Shown piece after piece: positions 33,700 to 42,030 of a stretch of 64,000 bases of DNA. The translations under genes were made by a program, and so were the position numbers. The notes under the pieces are model-generated. The model worked only from the letters and a program-made list of their open reading frames with translations. It had not been told where the DNA came from and did no database searches. This DNA comes from Runella limosa DSM 17973 (GTDB lineage: Bacteria > Bacteroidota > Bacteroidia > Cytophagales > Spirosomataceae): positions 1-64,000 of the forward strand of contig NZ_AXVJ01000043.1 in assembly GCF_000482465.1 (NCBI RefSeq), written 5' to 3'. Every line of letters begins with the position of its first letter. The stretch's first letter is position 1.

Positions 33700-34650
33700 T
33701 TATTTCTCAGTAAGATGCACTTCGGCCATCATGCAGCGGGCAGAACCACCCCCATTTCTTTCGATAATCGACAAATCGGAGTGAAGCAGCACGGCGTAAT
33801 CATCGAGTTCATCACGCTGTTTGACAGTCAATGACTCAAAAGCTTGCGTGGACATCACGAGGAGTTTTTCGCCCCGTTTGTTATATACCAATAACATATT
33901 TCCCGCGAAGCTGTTCATTTGCTCCAGCGTAATTTCTATTACTTGTTTTCCCGTTTTTTCAAGCTCTTCGCGCACGTACAATCGCTCGTCGGGGTCGGTG
34001 ATGGCTTGCAAGCAAACTACGGCAAACGCATCGCCTATGCACATAACGACGTTGGTATGGTACACAGCTTTTCCGTTGGCATCGGCCGCGTTAAATTTCA
34101 CGATGCTAAAGCCCGTAGCTTCCGAAAATGCGTCCAAAACTTCGGGATGCGTACGCGGCGAAAGGCAGGCGTACGCCATCTTATAACGGCGGTCGAGCAC
34201 CATACTTCCAGTTCCTTCCAAGAACTTTCCTTCCTTTTCAAAATGGGTCAAATCAATGATTTCATCCACTTGAAAATGTTCTTTCAGCCCCTCAACAATG
34301 TCCATACGACGCTCCAAACGGCGATTTTCGGCTTGCATTGGGTACAAAATCACCTTACCGCTTTGATGGAATGAAATCCAGTTGTTCGGAAAAATGGAGT
34401 CGGGCGTATAAGGTTCAGGCGTATCGTCGTACGTAATCACATTCACACCTGCCGCAGTGAGTTGTGCTACCATGTTTTCAAACTCAGCTAGGGCATCTTC
34501 TTGCGCACTGTCTTTGGTTTTAGCAGCCAAAGTGGCGTCTTGAAACGCGTTGCTTTCGGCCGTTTCTTCATTAAACCCAAAACGCACAGGCCGAATCATC
34601 ATAATGTGCGTGGTGGCTTGAGGTTGCATTTTGTACGACATACTACTCAT
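33700..34650 (-). CDS. ctlX: Citrulline utilisation hydrolase-like protein (CtlX type)
   Basis: A 316-residue member of the guanidino-group modifying superfamily (arginine deiminase, DDAH, amidinotransferase fold). I recognise the CtlX-like layout: MMIRPVRFGFNEETAESN, then PDSIFPNNWISFH, FLEGTGSMVLDR and, near the C-terminus, NGGGSARCMMAEVHL with the presumed catalytic cysteine. Members act on citrulline, arginine or dimethylarginine; the substrate here is not proven. It starts 95 bases after a second superfamily member on the same strand, suggesting a shared arginine/citrulline pathway. Confidence 0.75.
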   Translation of the reverse strand: MSSMSYKMQPQATTHIMMIRPVRFGFNEETAESNAFQDATLAAKTKDSAQEDALAEFENMVAQLTAAGVNVITYDDTPEPYTPDSIFPNNWISFHQSGKVILYPMQAENRRLERRMDIVEGLKEHFQVDEIIDLTHFEKEGKFLEGTGSMVLDRRYKMAYACLSPRTHPEVLDAFSEATGFSIVKFNAADANGKAVYHTNVVMCIGDAFAVVCLQAITDPDERLYVREELEKTGKQVIEITLEQMNSFAGNMLLVYNKRGEKLLVMSTQAFESLTVKQRDELDDYAVLLHSDLSIIERNGGGSARCMMAEVHLTEK

Positions 34651-34745
34651 TTCTAGTTGCTGATTTTTAGGAAAATAATTGTATAACGTGCTTGATTTTA
34701 CCCTAAAGTTAATGATAAAGCCAATGAATTAAAAAGACCAAGTGC

Positions 34746-36191
34746 TTAAAATCCGTCGCGCAAAATGGGCAAACTCATGCAGTGCGAACCGCCTCTCGCC
34801 CGTGAAAGCTCGGCAGAAGGCAGCATAATGAATGTATTCTGGAGGGTTTCGGGCGATGCAATGCCTGCCTCAAATTCTTCCAATAAATCTTTGGCCCGTA
34901 CCGTTCGGAAGCCTTTGGCACGAAATGCCTCAAGGGTTTTGTCGTTGCGATCGTAACCAATCACTACGCCGTCTTTAAGCGCCAACAAATTGCACGAATC
35001 CGTCCACTGTTCGCGGGCACCAAACGGAAATTCATTGTTTCCCGAATAGATAAATTCGACAGGTTCGTTGCAGCCTAAATCGTTTTTACTGATGTCGGTC
35101 AACAAATCTTCTAAGTTTTCAATCTCCGTAGGCTTGTTTTCCCAGCCTTTGTTGAATTGCATAATTTGCAAGCGGTCGGGGTCTTCTTTCGGGGCAAAAA
35201 AGTGAAGGACATCCCGTTTTTTGGCTTCGTCGCCTTGGCGAGCAATCGAGCCTAATAGCACCCAAACATTGCGTTTTACTTGCGTAAAAACGGTGTCAAT
35301 GTGCATATAATCCCGTTTTTTGGGGATTTTTACGATGGTGATGGTATCAACTACATTGCGCTCAAAAAGCAATTTCATCACTTGCTGCGCGGCGTAGAGC
35401 GTCGTGCGCTCGCTGCATCCAATCAACAAATGCCGTGGCGCTACCATCATTACATCGCCTCCTTCCAGCGTGGAGCGGTGGTAGTCACTTTTAAGCTCGT
35501 CTTCGGTCAACAAAAAATGGTGCTCATTGTCGGGGATTTCGATGATATTATTGCGACAACCTTCAAACTGCGGATGGTAAAAAAAGATGTATTGGGTCAA
35601 CAACGATTCTCGTGTTCGCGCAGCTTTGGCGGGTTTGTTGAGCAATACGTGGTCATTGATGACAATTCCGATGTCACGCGTGAAGATGAAGTTGGGCAAC
35701 GGTGCAAAAATCATGTAAAGATCAGGCAACGAACCCGAAATCAAGATTTTGGCCAATTCAGTAGGGTCGTACTCCTTGAGTTTATCTTGGATTTTGAATG
35801 AACAACGTTCAACGGCACAAATCGAAGCAATGAGTTTTACCCGAATCGCGTCGTCTTCAAGGATTTCTGCCAATAATTTCTGAATATCTACAACCTTATC
35901 TGAGTTAAAATAAGCAGTACTTCCTGGTTTATAAAACAAACGCTCAGGGTCGGCATCTATCTCTTTTATTTTTCCTCTAACTTTTTCAGGGTCAAGAAAA
36001 TAGAGCAAAATTTTAACATAATAATCATACTCTTCGCGGCGCATGGTGTCGAGGTGAACGATGTCTTCAAAAAGCCAGTCCTGCGCTTTAGAAGGAACAA
36101 CTTTACCCAAACCACGATCGGGGCTGTGAATCAGTAATCTACGAAGCGTCCCTACCTCGGACGATACGCTGAGTTGGTTATCGGATTTCAT
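34746..36191 (-). CDS. Arginine deiminase/amidinotransferase family protein
   Basis: A 481-residue protein whose N-terminus (EVGTLRRLLIHSPDRGLGKV) and C-terminus (LSRARGGSHCMSLPILRDGF) are those of arginine deiminases, with the catalytic cysteine in GGSHCMS. NFIFTRDIGIVINDHVLL and STLEGGDVMMVAPRHLLIG supply the substrate- and glutamate-bearing motifs. Deiminases release ammonia from arginine to give citrulline. Length exceeds the usual 400 or so residues because of an inserted helical stretch at about residues 70-140. The ATG at 36191 fits the conserved start; an upstream frame extends to 36290. It is directly upstream of the CtlX-like gene. Confidence 0.8.
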   Translation of the reverse strand: MKSDNQLSVSSEVGTLRRLLIHSPDRGLGKVVPSKAQDWLFEDIVHLDTMRREEYDYYVKILLYFLDPEKVRGKIKEIDADPERLFYKPGSTAYFNSDKVVDIQKLLAEILEDDAIRVKLIASICAVERCSFKIQDKLKEYDPTELAKILISGSLPDLYMIFAPLPNFIFTRDIGIVINDHVLLNKPAKAARTRESLLTQYIFFYHPQFEGCRNNIIEIPDNEHHFLLTEDELKSDYHRSTLEGGDVMMVAPRHLLIGCSERTTLYAAQQVMKLLFERNVVDTITIVKIPKKRDYMHIDTVFTQVKRNVWVLLGSIARQGDEAKKRDVLHFFAPKEDPDRLQIMQFNKGWENKPTEIENLEDLLTDISKNDLGCNEPVEFIYSGNNEFPFGAREQWTDSCNLLALKDGVVIGYDRNDKTLEAFRAKGFRTVRAKDLLEEFEAGIASPETLQNTFIMLPSAELSRARGGSHCMSLPILRDGF

Positions 36192-36400
36192 TAGGAAAAA
36201 TCGGTTAAGGTCATTGAGAAAGTCAAAGGCGAGCACACCACAATGAGTAAAGAGGCTCAATAACCTGGGGTATTTTTTGTTTTTTCGCAAAATACATTTT
36301 TGACCTAAAACAAAAGATTATCAAGGCAAAAAGACGCAAAAATCTAATTTTTGGAGAAATAATTTACTTTATTTCAACTTACTAAGTCATTTTGACTAAA

Positions 36401-36467
36401 CAGCGGGTTGTAAGCAAACAGCGGGTTGTGAGCAACCCGCTGCACTATCATGAGCATCCCGCTGCAC
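36401..36467. repeat. GGTTGTGAGCAACC-type hairpin, variant copy
   Basis: CAGCGGGTTG-TGAG-CAACCCGCTG (36419-36442) is a perfect 10-bp hairpin sharing the core GGTTGTGAGCAACC with the elements at 28.5, 32.2 and 41.9 kb but with different outer arms. Partial copies flank it (CAGCGGGTTGTAAGCAAA before, TGAGCATCCCGCTGCAC after). The remainder of the 297-base gap 36192-36488 is AT-rich with nothing identifiable. Confidence 0.7.
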
Positions 36468-36488
36468 GAATGAATACCCGAGACACCG

Positions 36489-37409
36489 TTATTGAACAGG
36501 TACGGCTTGGCTTTCGAAATAGACTTTTTTAGAAACGCGGTCAAATCTAAAATCCAAACGTCCAAGGCTTGCACCGCCCCAGCCCGCTTGGTTGATAATC
36601 ACCGACTTTCCTGCTTGATTTTTAAGTATTGTAGGTTCGTTTAAGAACGTATGCGTGTGTCCCCCAATAATCACGTCAATGTCTTTGGTTTGCGGCGCCA
36701 TCAGCAAGTCCGACATTTCGCCGCCATCCATTTTATATCCCAAATGCGAAAGACAAACCACCAAACTACATTTCTTTTCGTTGCGGAGCATCGCGGCGGT
36801 TTCGTTGGCGGTTTTTACGGGGTCGAGGTATTTCGTTCCACCAAACAACTTTTGCGGAATCAGGCCATCGGGGCTAATTCCAATCCCAAACACGCCAACT
36901 TTTACACCCTGAACGTTAAAAATTTTGTACGGCTGTGCCAAGCCTTCCATTGAAGTCCCCGTAAAATCGTAATTGGCCACCAAGACAGGGAACTTGGCAT
37001 ACGCCTTAATTTGGTTCACGTACAAGTCAAGTCCGCCGTCAAAATCGTGGTTGCCCATTGTCACGGCATCGTAGCCCATTTGGCTCATCAGTTCGATTTC
37101 TGGGCGACCTTTGTAGAAGTTAAAATAAGGCGTTCCTTGAAAAATATCGCCCGCATCAAAAAGCAACACGTTCTGTTCTTCCGAACGAATTTTGCTCAAA
37201 ATTCGCGCCCGATTCACCACGCCACCGCGCCCCGCCATACGGTCGCCCTTGGGAAATGGCTCCAAGCGGCTGTGCTGGTCGTTGGTATGTAAAATAGTGA
37301 TTTTAACTTCTTTTGCCAACGGCGAAGCCCAAGTTTCAAAGGAAAGTGTACCCAACGCTACAGCTCCTGTAGCCCCAAAAATATGTTGAAGAAATATACG
37401 TCTTTGCAT
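36489..37409 (-). CDS. 5'-nucleotidase-type metallophosphoesterase, N-terminal domain only, Tat signal
   Basis: A 306-residue metallophosphoesterase of the UshA/CpdB kind. The first 30 residues carry a twin-arginine signal (QRRIFLQHIFGATGAVALG), implying folded export. Metal-binding motifs follow in order: ILHTNDQHSRLEP, DAGDIFQGTPYF, MGNHDFD, LSHLGY and IIGGHTHTF. The C-terminal nucleotide-binding domain of UshA is missing but is encoded by the preceding gene, which stops 39 bases upstream. The two products probably act together in the periplasm on nucleotides. Confidence 0.88.
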   Translation of the reverse strand: MQRRIFLQHIFGATGAVALGTLSFETWASPLAKEVKITILHTNDQHSRLEPFPKGDRMAGRGGVVNRARILSKIRSEEQNVLLFDAGDIFQGTPYFNFYKGRPEIELMSQMGYDAVTMGNHDFDGGLDLYVNQIKAYAKFPVLVANYDFTGTSMEGLAQPYKIFNVQGVKVGVFGIGISPDGLIPQKLFGGTKYLDPVKTANETAAMLRNEKKCSLVVCLSHLGYKMDGGEMSDLLMAPQTKDIDVIIGGHTHTFLNEPTILKNQAGKSVIINQAGWGGASLGRLDFRFDRVSKKVYFESQAVPVQ

Positions 37410-37448
37410 GATAATGATAAAGCAACAAGTTGGTTCAAATGTGACTAC

Positions 37449-38210
37449 TTACTCAACGACGGTTGTTCTGCCGTCTTTTTTAGGGTCAATCGCCTGACCT
37501 TGTTTTCCTTTGCGCCGCAAATAATCCGCCATCGCATCGCGCATGAGGTAGTTGAGCGCTTTATATCCCTGGTTATTTTTTACGATGGGTGCTAGGTCGC
37601 TACTCATTGCCATATAGTCGCTTGTAATCAGTGTATAAGTTTGCTCCGTATTAAGCGGTTTTCCACCAATCAGCACTTCTTTGGGTTTGTTGGTCGCCTT
37701 GTCAACAACAAGTTTTAGCCCCGACTGAGGCTCCTTGCGTTGTGCCAAAAAGTCAATTACTTTCTGCATGGTTGCGCCCGAAAGCGTAAGCACCACTAAA
37801 TCGTTGTCAAACGGCATCACTTCATATACTTTTCCAAGGGTAATATTTCCTTGCGGCAAGTCTGTCCGAATTCCTCCGTTGTTGGTCACGGCCACGTCAA
37901 TGGGTTTACCAAAACGTTCTTGTCCCATTTCCCGAAAAAGATCTGCCATCAAATTTCCCAGTTCTGATTCAGGTGTTCCTTTGGTCAGCCGACGGGGTGA
38001 AGTCGTCAGCACTGCCGTCATTTGGGCATCCAAACTGTCGTGGTAAGGTTTGAGGTACTTATCCACCGTTTGTGACAAAGCCGAAGACGGCGCAGTGACG
38101 GTGTCACTGATGGCAATCGGCTGAAGTTTCACGGGTTTTCCTACAAAATAGCGCGTACAAGCTCCTAAAGAAAGGGCAAGCAGCGCCAAAGGCAATACAA
38201 TTTTTCTCAT
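37449..38210 (-). CDS. 5'-nucleotidase C-terminal domain lipoprotein
   Basis: A 253-residue lipoprotein (signal LALLALSLGAC, cysteine at 18). The body matches the UshA C-terminal (5_nucleotid_C) domain: ESELGNLMADLFREM, DVAVTNNGGIRTDLPQGNIT, GKVYEVMPFDNDLVVLTLSG and YTLITSDYMAM. This domain binds the nucleotide in two-domain 5'-nucleotidases. Here it is a separate membrane-anchored protein encoded just before the catalytic-domain gene on the same strand. Confidence 0.9.
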   Translation of the reverse strand: MRKIVLPLALLALSLGACTRYFVGKPVKLQPIAISDTVTAPSSALSQTVDKYLKPYHDSLDAQMTAVLTTSPRRLTKGTPESELGNLMADLFREMGQERFGKPIDVAVTNNGGIRTDLPQGNITLGKVYEVMPFDNDLVVLTLSGATMQKVIDFLAQRKEPQSGLKLVVDKATNKPKEVLIGGKPLNTEQTYTLITSDYMAMSSDLAPIVKNNQGYKALNYLMRDAMADYLRRKGKQGQAIDPKKDGRTTVVE

Positions 38211-38230
38211 GGTTTTTGTTTATTGATTCC

Positions 38231-39427
38231 TCAGTGTTTGCCTACCAATACTTCACGCATTGGGCGGTCGGTTGATGCTACCAATGGTTCGGTCAATGCG
38301 TTTAGACTTTCGGCCACTACTTTTTCGTAATAGGCTTCGTACTGTGGCAAAATATTCGCCAACTCAAATTCTTTGGCCCGGGCCAATGCGTTGGCTTTAA
38401 AACGAGGCAAATTTTCGTCTTGTAAAATATAAACGGCATTTTTTGCCATGTCTTCAACGTCGCCCACGTTGCTCATAAAACCAGTCACACCCTGCACGTT
38501 CAACTCTGGCAATCCACCTGCATTGGATGTAATCAAAGGAACTTCGCAAGCCATCGCCTCCAACGCCGCCAAGCCAAAACTCTCTGTTTCAGAAGGCATT
38601 ACAAACAAATCTGCCACCGAAAGCACCTCTTCAATCGCATCTAAGTTCCCCAAGAAGCGAACACATTGCATCAAATCCAAGTCACGGCACATATTTTCTA
38701 TTTTGGCACGTTCTGGACCATCACCCACCAACAGCAATTTGCTGGGTACTTCATGGCGCACTTTTTCAAACATCAACACAATGTCTTCAATCCGTTTTAC
38801 CTTTCGGAAATTGGAGGTATGCACCAGCAATTTTTCACCGTTGGGGCAAATTGCCAACTTAAAATGGTCTTTTTTCTGTTTCTTAAAACGGTCTAAGTCA
38901 ATGAAGTTAGGAATCACTTCAATGTCTTTAGTGATGGGGAAATAATCGTAAGTAGCTTGTCTTAAAAACTCCGACACCGACGTAATACCGTCTGACTGGT
39001 TGATGCTGAACGTAATCACGGGTTCGTACGAGCGGTCTTTGCCCACGAGCGTGATGTCGGTTCCGTGCAAAGTTGTGATAACGGGGATATGAATGCCTTG
39101 CGATTTGAGAATTTGCTTTGCCATGTAAGCCGTTGAAGCGTGCGGAATGGCATAATGCACGTGCAAAACATCTAATTTTTCGGTCTTCACCACGTTCACC
39201 ATCGCGCTCGACAGCGCCGACTCGTACGGGGCGTACTGAAACAATGGATAGTTGGGAATATGAACTTCGTGGTAAAAAATATTTTCACTGAAAAAATCTA
39301 AGCGCGTAGGTTGTGAGTAAGTGATGAAGTGAACCTGATGCCCGACGCCCGCAAGCGCCTTTCCAAGTTCGGTAGCGACCACGCCACTACCACCAAATGT
39401 TGGATAACAAACAATTCCGATTTTCAT
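38231..39427 (-). CDS. bshA: N-acetyl-alpha-D-glucosaminyl L-malate synthase
   Basis: BshA joins GlcNAc to L-malate, the first step of bacillithiol synthesis, the low-molecular-weight thiol of many Firmicutes and Bacteroidota. The 398-residue GT4-family protein starts MKIGIVCYPTFGGSGVVATE, has VHYAIPHASTAYMAK and TTLHGTDITLVGKD, and the GT-B signature PSETESFGLAALEAMACEVP. The ATG at 39427 gives the expected length and start; the upstream open frame (to 39529) is not conserved. It is followed 20 bases later by the 5'-nucleotidase lipoprotein gene. No bshB or bshC lies in the window. Confidence 0.92.
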   Translation of the reverse strand: MKIGIVCYPTFGGSGVVATELGKALAGVGHQVHFITYSQPTRLDFFSENIFYHEVHIPNYPLFQYAPYESALSSAMVNVVKTEKLDVLHVHYAIPHASTAYMAKQILKSQGIHIPVITTLHGTDITLVGKDRSYEPVITFSINQSDGITSVSEFLRQATYDYFPITKDIEVIPNFIDLDRFKKQKKDHFKLAICPNGEKLLVHTSNFRKVKRIEDIVLMFEKVRHEVPSKLLLVGDGPERAKIENMCRDLDLMQCVRFLGNLDAIEEVLSVADLFVMPSETESFGLAALEAMACEVPLITSNAGGLPELNVQGVTGFMSNVGDVEDMAKNAVYILQDENLPRFKANALARAKEFELANILPQYEAYYEKVVAESLNALTEPLVASTDRPMREVLVGKH

Positions 39428-39594
39428 TCGCGGACGGGGAGTTAGTTGAGGTATTATTCGGCACAACAAAAAAAATGCAATTTTTTCTCCACATTCTGTA
39501 TAAAGATTTTGTGAAGTCCCGAAACGCATCTAACTTATCCGTTGTTTAGCATACAGCTTTGAAAACATCCACAAACCCATAATTCGTCCTATTT

Positions 39595-40470
39595 GTGAAA
39601 CGCCGCCTCACCATCAAAGACATTTCGCTTGGGTTTATGCGGCTTATCCGCTGGCCTAACCTACTCATGATTGCCCTGACGCAATACATGACCCGCCTGT
39701 TTTTAATTGGCCCCATCAGCGACTGGAAAAGTATTTTATTCGAAAAAGAGATTTTTCTTATCACCCTTTCTACCGTGCTTGTCGCGGCAGCAGGTTATGT
39801 CATCAACGACTATTTTGACATCAAAATCGACCTTATCAACAAACCCGACCGCGTCATCATTGGGCGATACCTCAAGCGCCGCGTAGCCATTACTACCCAC
39901 CAAGTTTTTAATATTTTGGGTTGTGGTTTAGGGCTATTGGTGAACAAGTGGGTATTTCTCCTCAGTGTGTTATCGGTTACGCTTCTTTGGGTCTATGCCT
40001 CTTATTTCAAGAAACGACCTTTCATTGGCAATTTTATTGTCGCGCTTCTAACGGCCCTTTCCCTCATTATTTTAGCCGTTTATTACCCCCAAAATCGCTC
40101 GTTGGTTATTTTGTATGCCTTGTTTGCCTTTGGTATTTCGCTCATTCGTGAAATCATCAAAGACATGGAAGATGTACGCGGAGACGCCTCTCACGGCTGT
40201 CAAACCCTACCCATTCTTTGGGGTATTCGTCGTACGAAGGTTTTTCTTTACGGGCTAATTGCCATTTTTGTTCCCAGTTTGTTCCTAGCGGCGCATTGGC
40301 TGCAAAACTCCCAACTTACGTGGATGTTTGTGGCGCTGCTTGGGCTGATTAGCTGGTTGGTATATCGTCTTATCCGCGCCGACACCAAAAAAGAATTTGG
40401 TTCGTTAAGTAGTTTGTGTAAACTTGTCATGCTTATCGGAATGCTGAGTATGATTTGGTTAGCGTATTAA
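39595..40470 (+). CDS. UbiA family prenyltransferase
   Basis: A 291-residue membrane prenyltransferase with about eight hydrophobic segments and both aspartate motifs: NDYFDIKIDLINKPDR and IREIIKDMEDVRGD. These bind the prenyl diphosphate through magnesium. It resembles the geranylgeranylglycerol-phosphate synthase-like UbiA proteins of Bacteroidota, but quinone, heme O or lipid acceptors are all possible. The start is GTG at 39595. The next gene starts 32 bases after its stop. Confidence 0.87.
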   Translation: MKRRLTIKDISLGFMRLIRWPNLLMIALTQYMTRLFLIGPISDWKSILFEKEIFLITLSTVLVAAAGYVINDYFDIKIDLINKPDRVIIGRYLKRRVAITTHQVFNILGCGLGLLVNKWVFLLSVLSVTLLWVYASYFKKRPFIGNFIVALLTALSLIILAVYYPQNRSLVILYALFAFGISLIREIIKDMEDVRGDASHGCQTLPILWGIRRTKVFLYGLIAIFVPSLFLAAHWLQNSQLTWMFVALLGLISWLVYRLIRADTKKEFGSLSSLCKLVMLIGMLSMIWLAY

Positions 40471-40502
40471 TCTTTATCCATTTTCACTTCAATTTTTACA
40501 CT

Positions 40503-41198
40503 ATGAAACGGTTTTTGATTATTTGTTTTACCCTCGTTGGATTAGTCGTGCAGCTTCGTGCTCAGTCTTGCCTTGGCGTTACGATGAAAGCTGGCGCAGG
40601 CTTTGAAGTGCTCAGTTATAATGCCAAAGACAAACTTACGGGTCGGCTCCTTTACACGGTGAAAGATGTAGCCAATGACAACGGAACCATGATTATGAAA
40701 ATGGAAGTGCAGTCGTTTGATGCCAAAGACAAACCTCAGATGACCAACAGCTACCAGTGCCGCTGCAAAGGCAACGAGTTTATGGTGGATATGACCTCCA
40801 TGATGGCTAGTCAAGAAAATCCCATGATGAAAGACGCCAAAATGACGTTTACCTCCAACGATCTCACCTACAGCGATACCTACACCGTAGGCAGTACCCT
40901 CAAAGATGCTTCTCTCACGGGCGATGGCACCATGGGCGGCTCTATGAATGTCACCTACAACTTGACTTTGAAGAATAGAAAGGTCGCAAGCCAAGAGAGC
41001 ATCACGGTACCCGCCGGCACCTACAACGCCTACAAAGTCACCGCTGACATGAGCGTGGCTACCAAAACAATTGTAAACCTTTCCTTTGATTTCCAGGCGG
41101 TTAGCTATCGCGCTCCTGGCGTTTTGTGGGACATCAAAACCGAGACCTACCGCAAAGACAAATTGATGGCTTACAGCGTTTTGTCAAAAGTTTTTTAA
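40503..41198 (+). CDS. Secreted TapB/DUF3108-like protein
   Basis: A 231-residue protein with a signal peptide (residues 1-20, ending LRAQS). The body is beta-rich with paired cysteines (YQCRCKG), repeated methionines and the motif ESITVPAGTYNAYKVTADM, seen in DUF3108/TapB-type periplasmic proteins. Function unknown. Its last four bases overlap the end of gldD on the opposite strand. Confidence 0.65.
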   Translation: MKRFLIICFTLVGLVVQLRAQSCLGVTMKAGAGFEVLSYNAKDKLTGRLLYTVKDVANDNGTMIMKMEVQSFDAKDKPQMTNSYQCRCKGNEFMVDMTSMMASQENPMMKDAKMTFTSNDLTYSDTYTVGSTLKDASLTGDGTMGGSMNVTYNLTLKNRKVASQESITVPAGTYNAYKVTADMSVATKTIVNLSFDFQAVSYRAPGVLWDIKTETYRKDKLMAYSVLSKVF

Positions 41199-41827
41199 GA
41201 TTTTTTCTTCCACTTCAGGGTATTCAGCAAGTGAACAATGTCCTTGCGAAGGTAGTCGATGGCGGGCTGTAACGAATCTTGCTTATCGGCTACCGAAAAA
41301 TAAAGCGCTCCGCGAAGGTAGTTAGTGGTGGTATCGGTGGTAAAAAATTGGACGTAGCTTGGCACATCGCCCTCCAAATCAAACATCACGGCCCGCTGCC
41401 CCGACTTTGTTTTTACTACTTGTTCCCGAATCCCCGTCGCTTTAATCTGGTGCCGACCAGCCAATTTATACGCATCATTGATAAACCCACCAAGGCGCTG
41501 TGGATTGTTTTGAACAGGCTTGTACGTCAGCTGAATACTGGCTTTCAGGGAAGGATAGGCAATAAAAATCCAGTGAGGTTCGGCGTCGCTGAAGGTATCA
41601 GGCAATATTACCGCACTTTTTGAATATTCAAACGAGTACGGATGGTCTTCGGTCAGTGGTTGGTAAACTTGGGCAGGCAAATCGAGGCGAGGGAATCCTT
41701 TGGGTTTGGGGACATAATCAGATTCAGAAGAAGAACAACTCACGCATACGCTCACACAGAGTGGCATGATTGCCCAAACCATTTTTTTTACCAATCTTTT
41801 GCTCACTATTTTACAGACATTTACCAT
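41195..41827 (-). CDS. gldD: Gliding motility lipoprotein GldD
   Basis: A 210-residue lipoprotein required for gliding in Flavobacterium and linked to the type IX secretion/gliding machinery. Its signal ends in VSVCVSC, and directly after come YVPKPKGFPRLDLPAQVYQP, the most conserved GldD block, and YSFEYSKSAVI. Start at 41827 or at the internal MVWAIM, 15 codons later; both leave the signal intact. The birA gene lies upstream on the same strand with a five-unit hairpin array between. Other gld genes are not in the window. Confidence 0.88.
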   Translation of the reverse strand: MVNVCKIVSKRLVKKMVWAIMPLCVSVCVSCSSSESDYVPKPKGFPRLDLPAQVYQPLTEDHPYSFEYSKSAVILPDTFSDAEPHWIFIAYPSLKASIQLTYKPVQNNPQRLGGFINDAYKLAGRHQIKATGIREQVVKTKSGQRAVMFDLEGDVPSYVQFFTTDTTTNYLRGALYFSVADKQDSLQPAIDYLRKDIVHLLNTLKWKKKS

Positions 41828-41842
41828 TTTATTCTATCATAT

Positions 41843-42030
41843 ATGAGGTTGCTCACAACCGAATTTAACGCCCAAAAGTGTATGAGGTTGCTCACAACCG
41901 AATTTAACGCCCAAAAGTGCATGAGGTTGCTCACAACCGAATTTAACACCCAAAAGTGCATGAGGTTGCTCACAACCGAATTCAACGCCCAAAAGTGTAT
42001 GAGGTTGCTCACAACCGAATTCAACACCCA
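41843..42030. repeat. 39-bp tandem repeat array, about five units, each with a hairpin
   Basis: Units begin at 41843, 41882, 41921, 41960 and 41999, exactly 39 bases apart. Each has GAGGTTGCTCACAACCGAA, then TTYAACRCCCAAAAGTGYAT. The core GGTTG-CTCA-CAACC is the complement of the GGTTGTGAGCAACC hairpin found elsewhere in the window. Units differ at only a few positions. The last, partial unit runs into the birA stop codon, and the first ends 16 bases before the gldD start. There are no unique spacers, so this is not CRISPR. Confidence 0.9.

Noticed and set aside
41843-42030. CRISPR array
   Set aside because: Units are contiguous 39-bp repeats with no unique spacers, and no cas genes are near.
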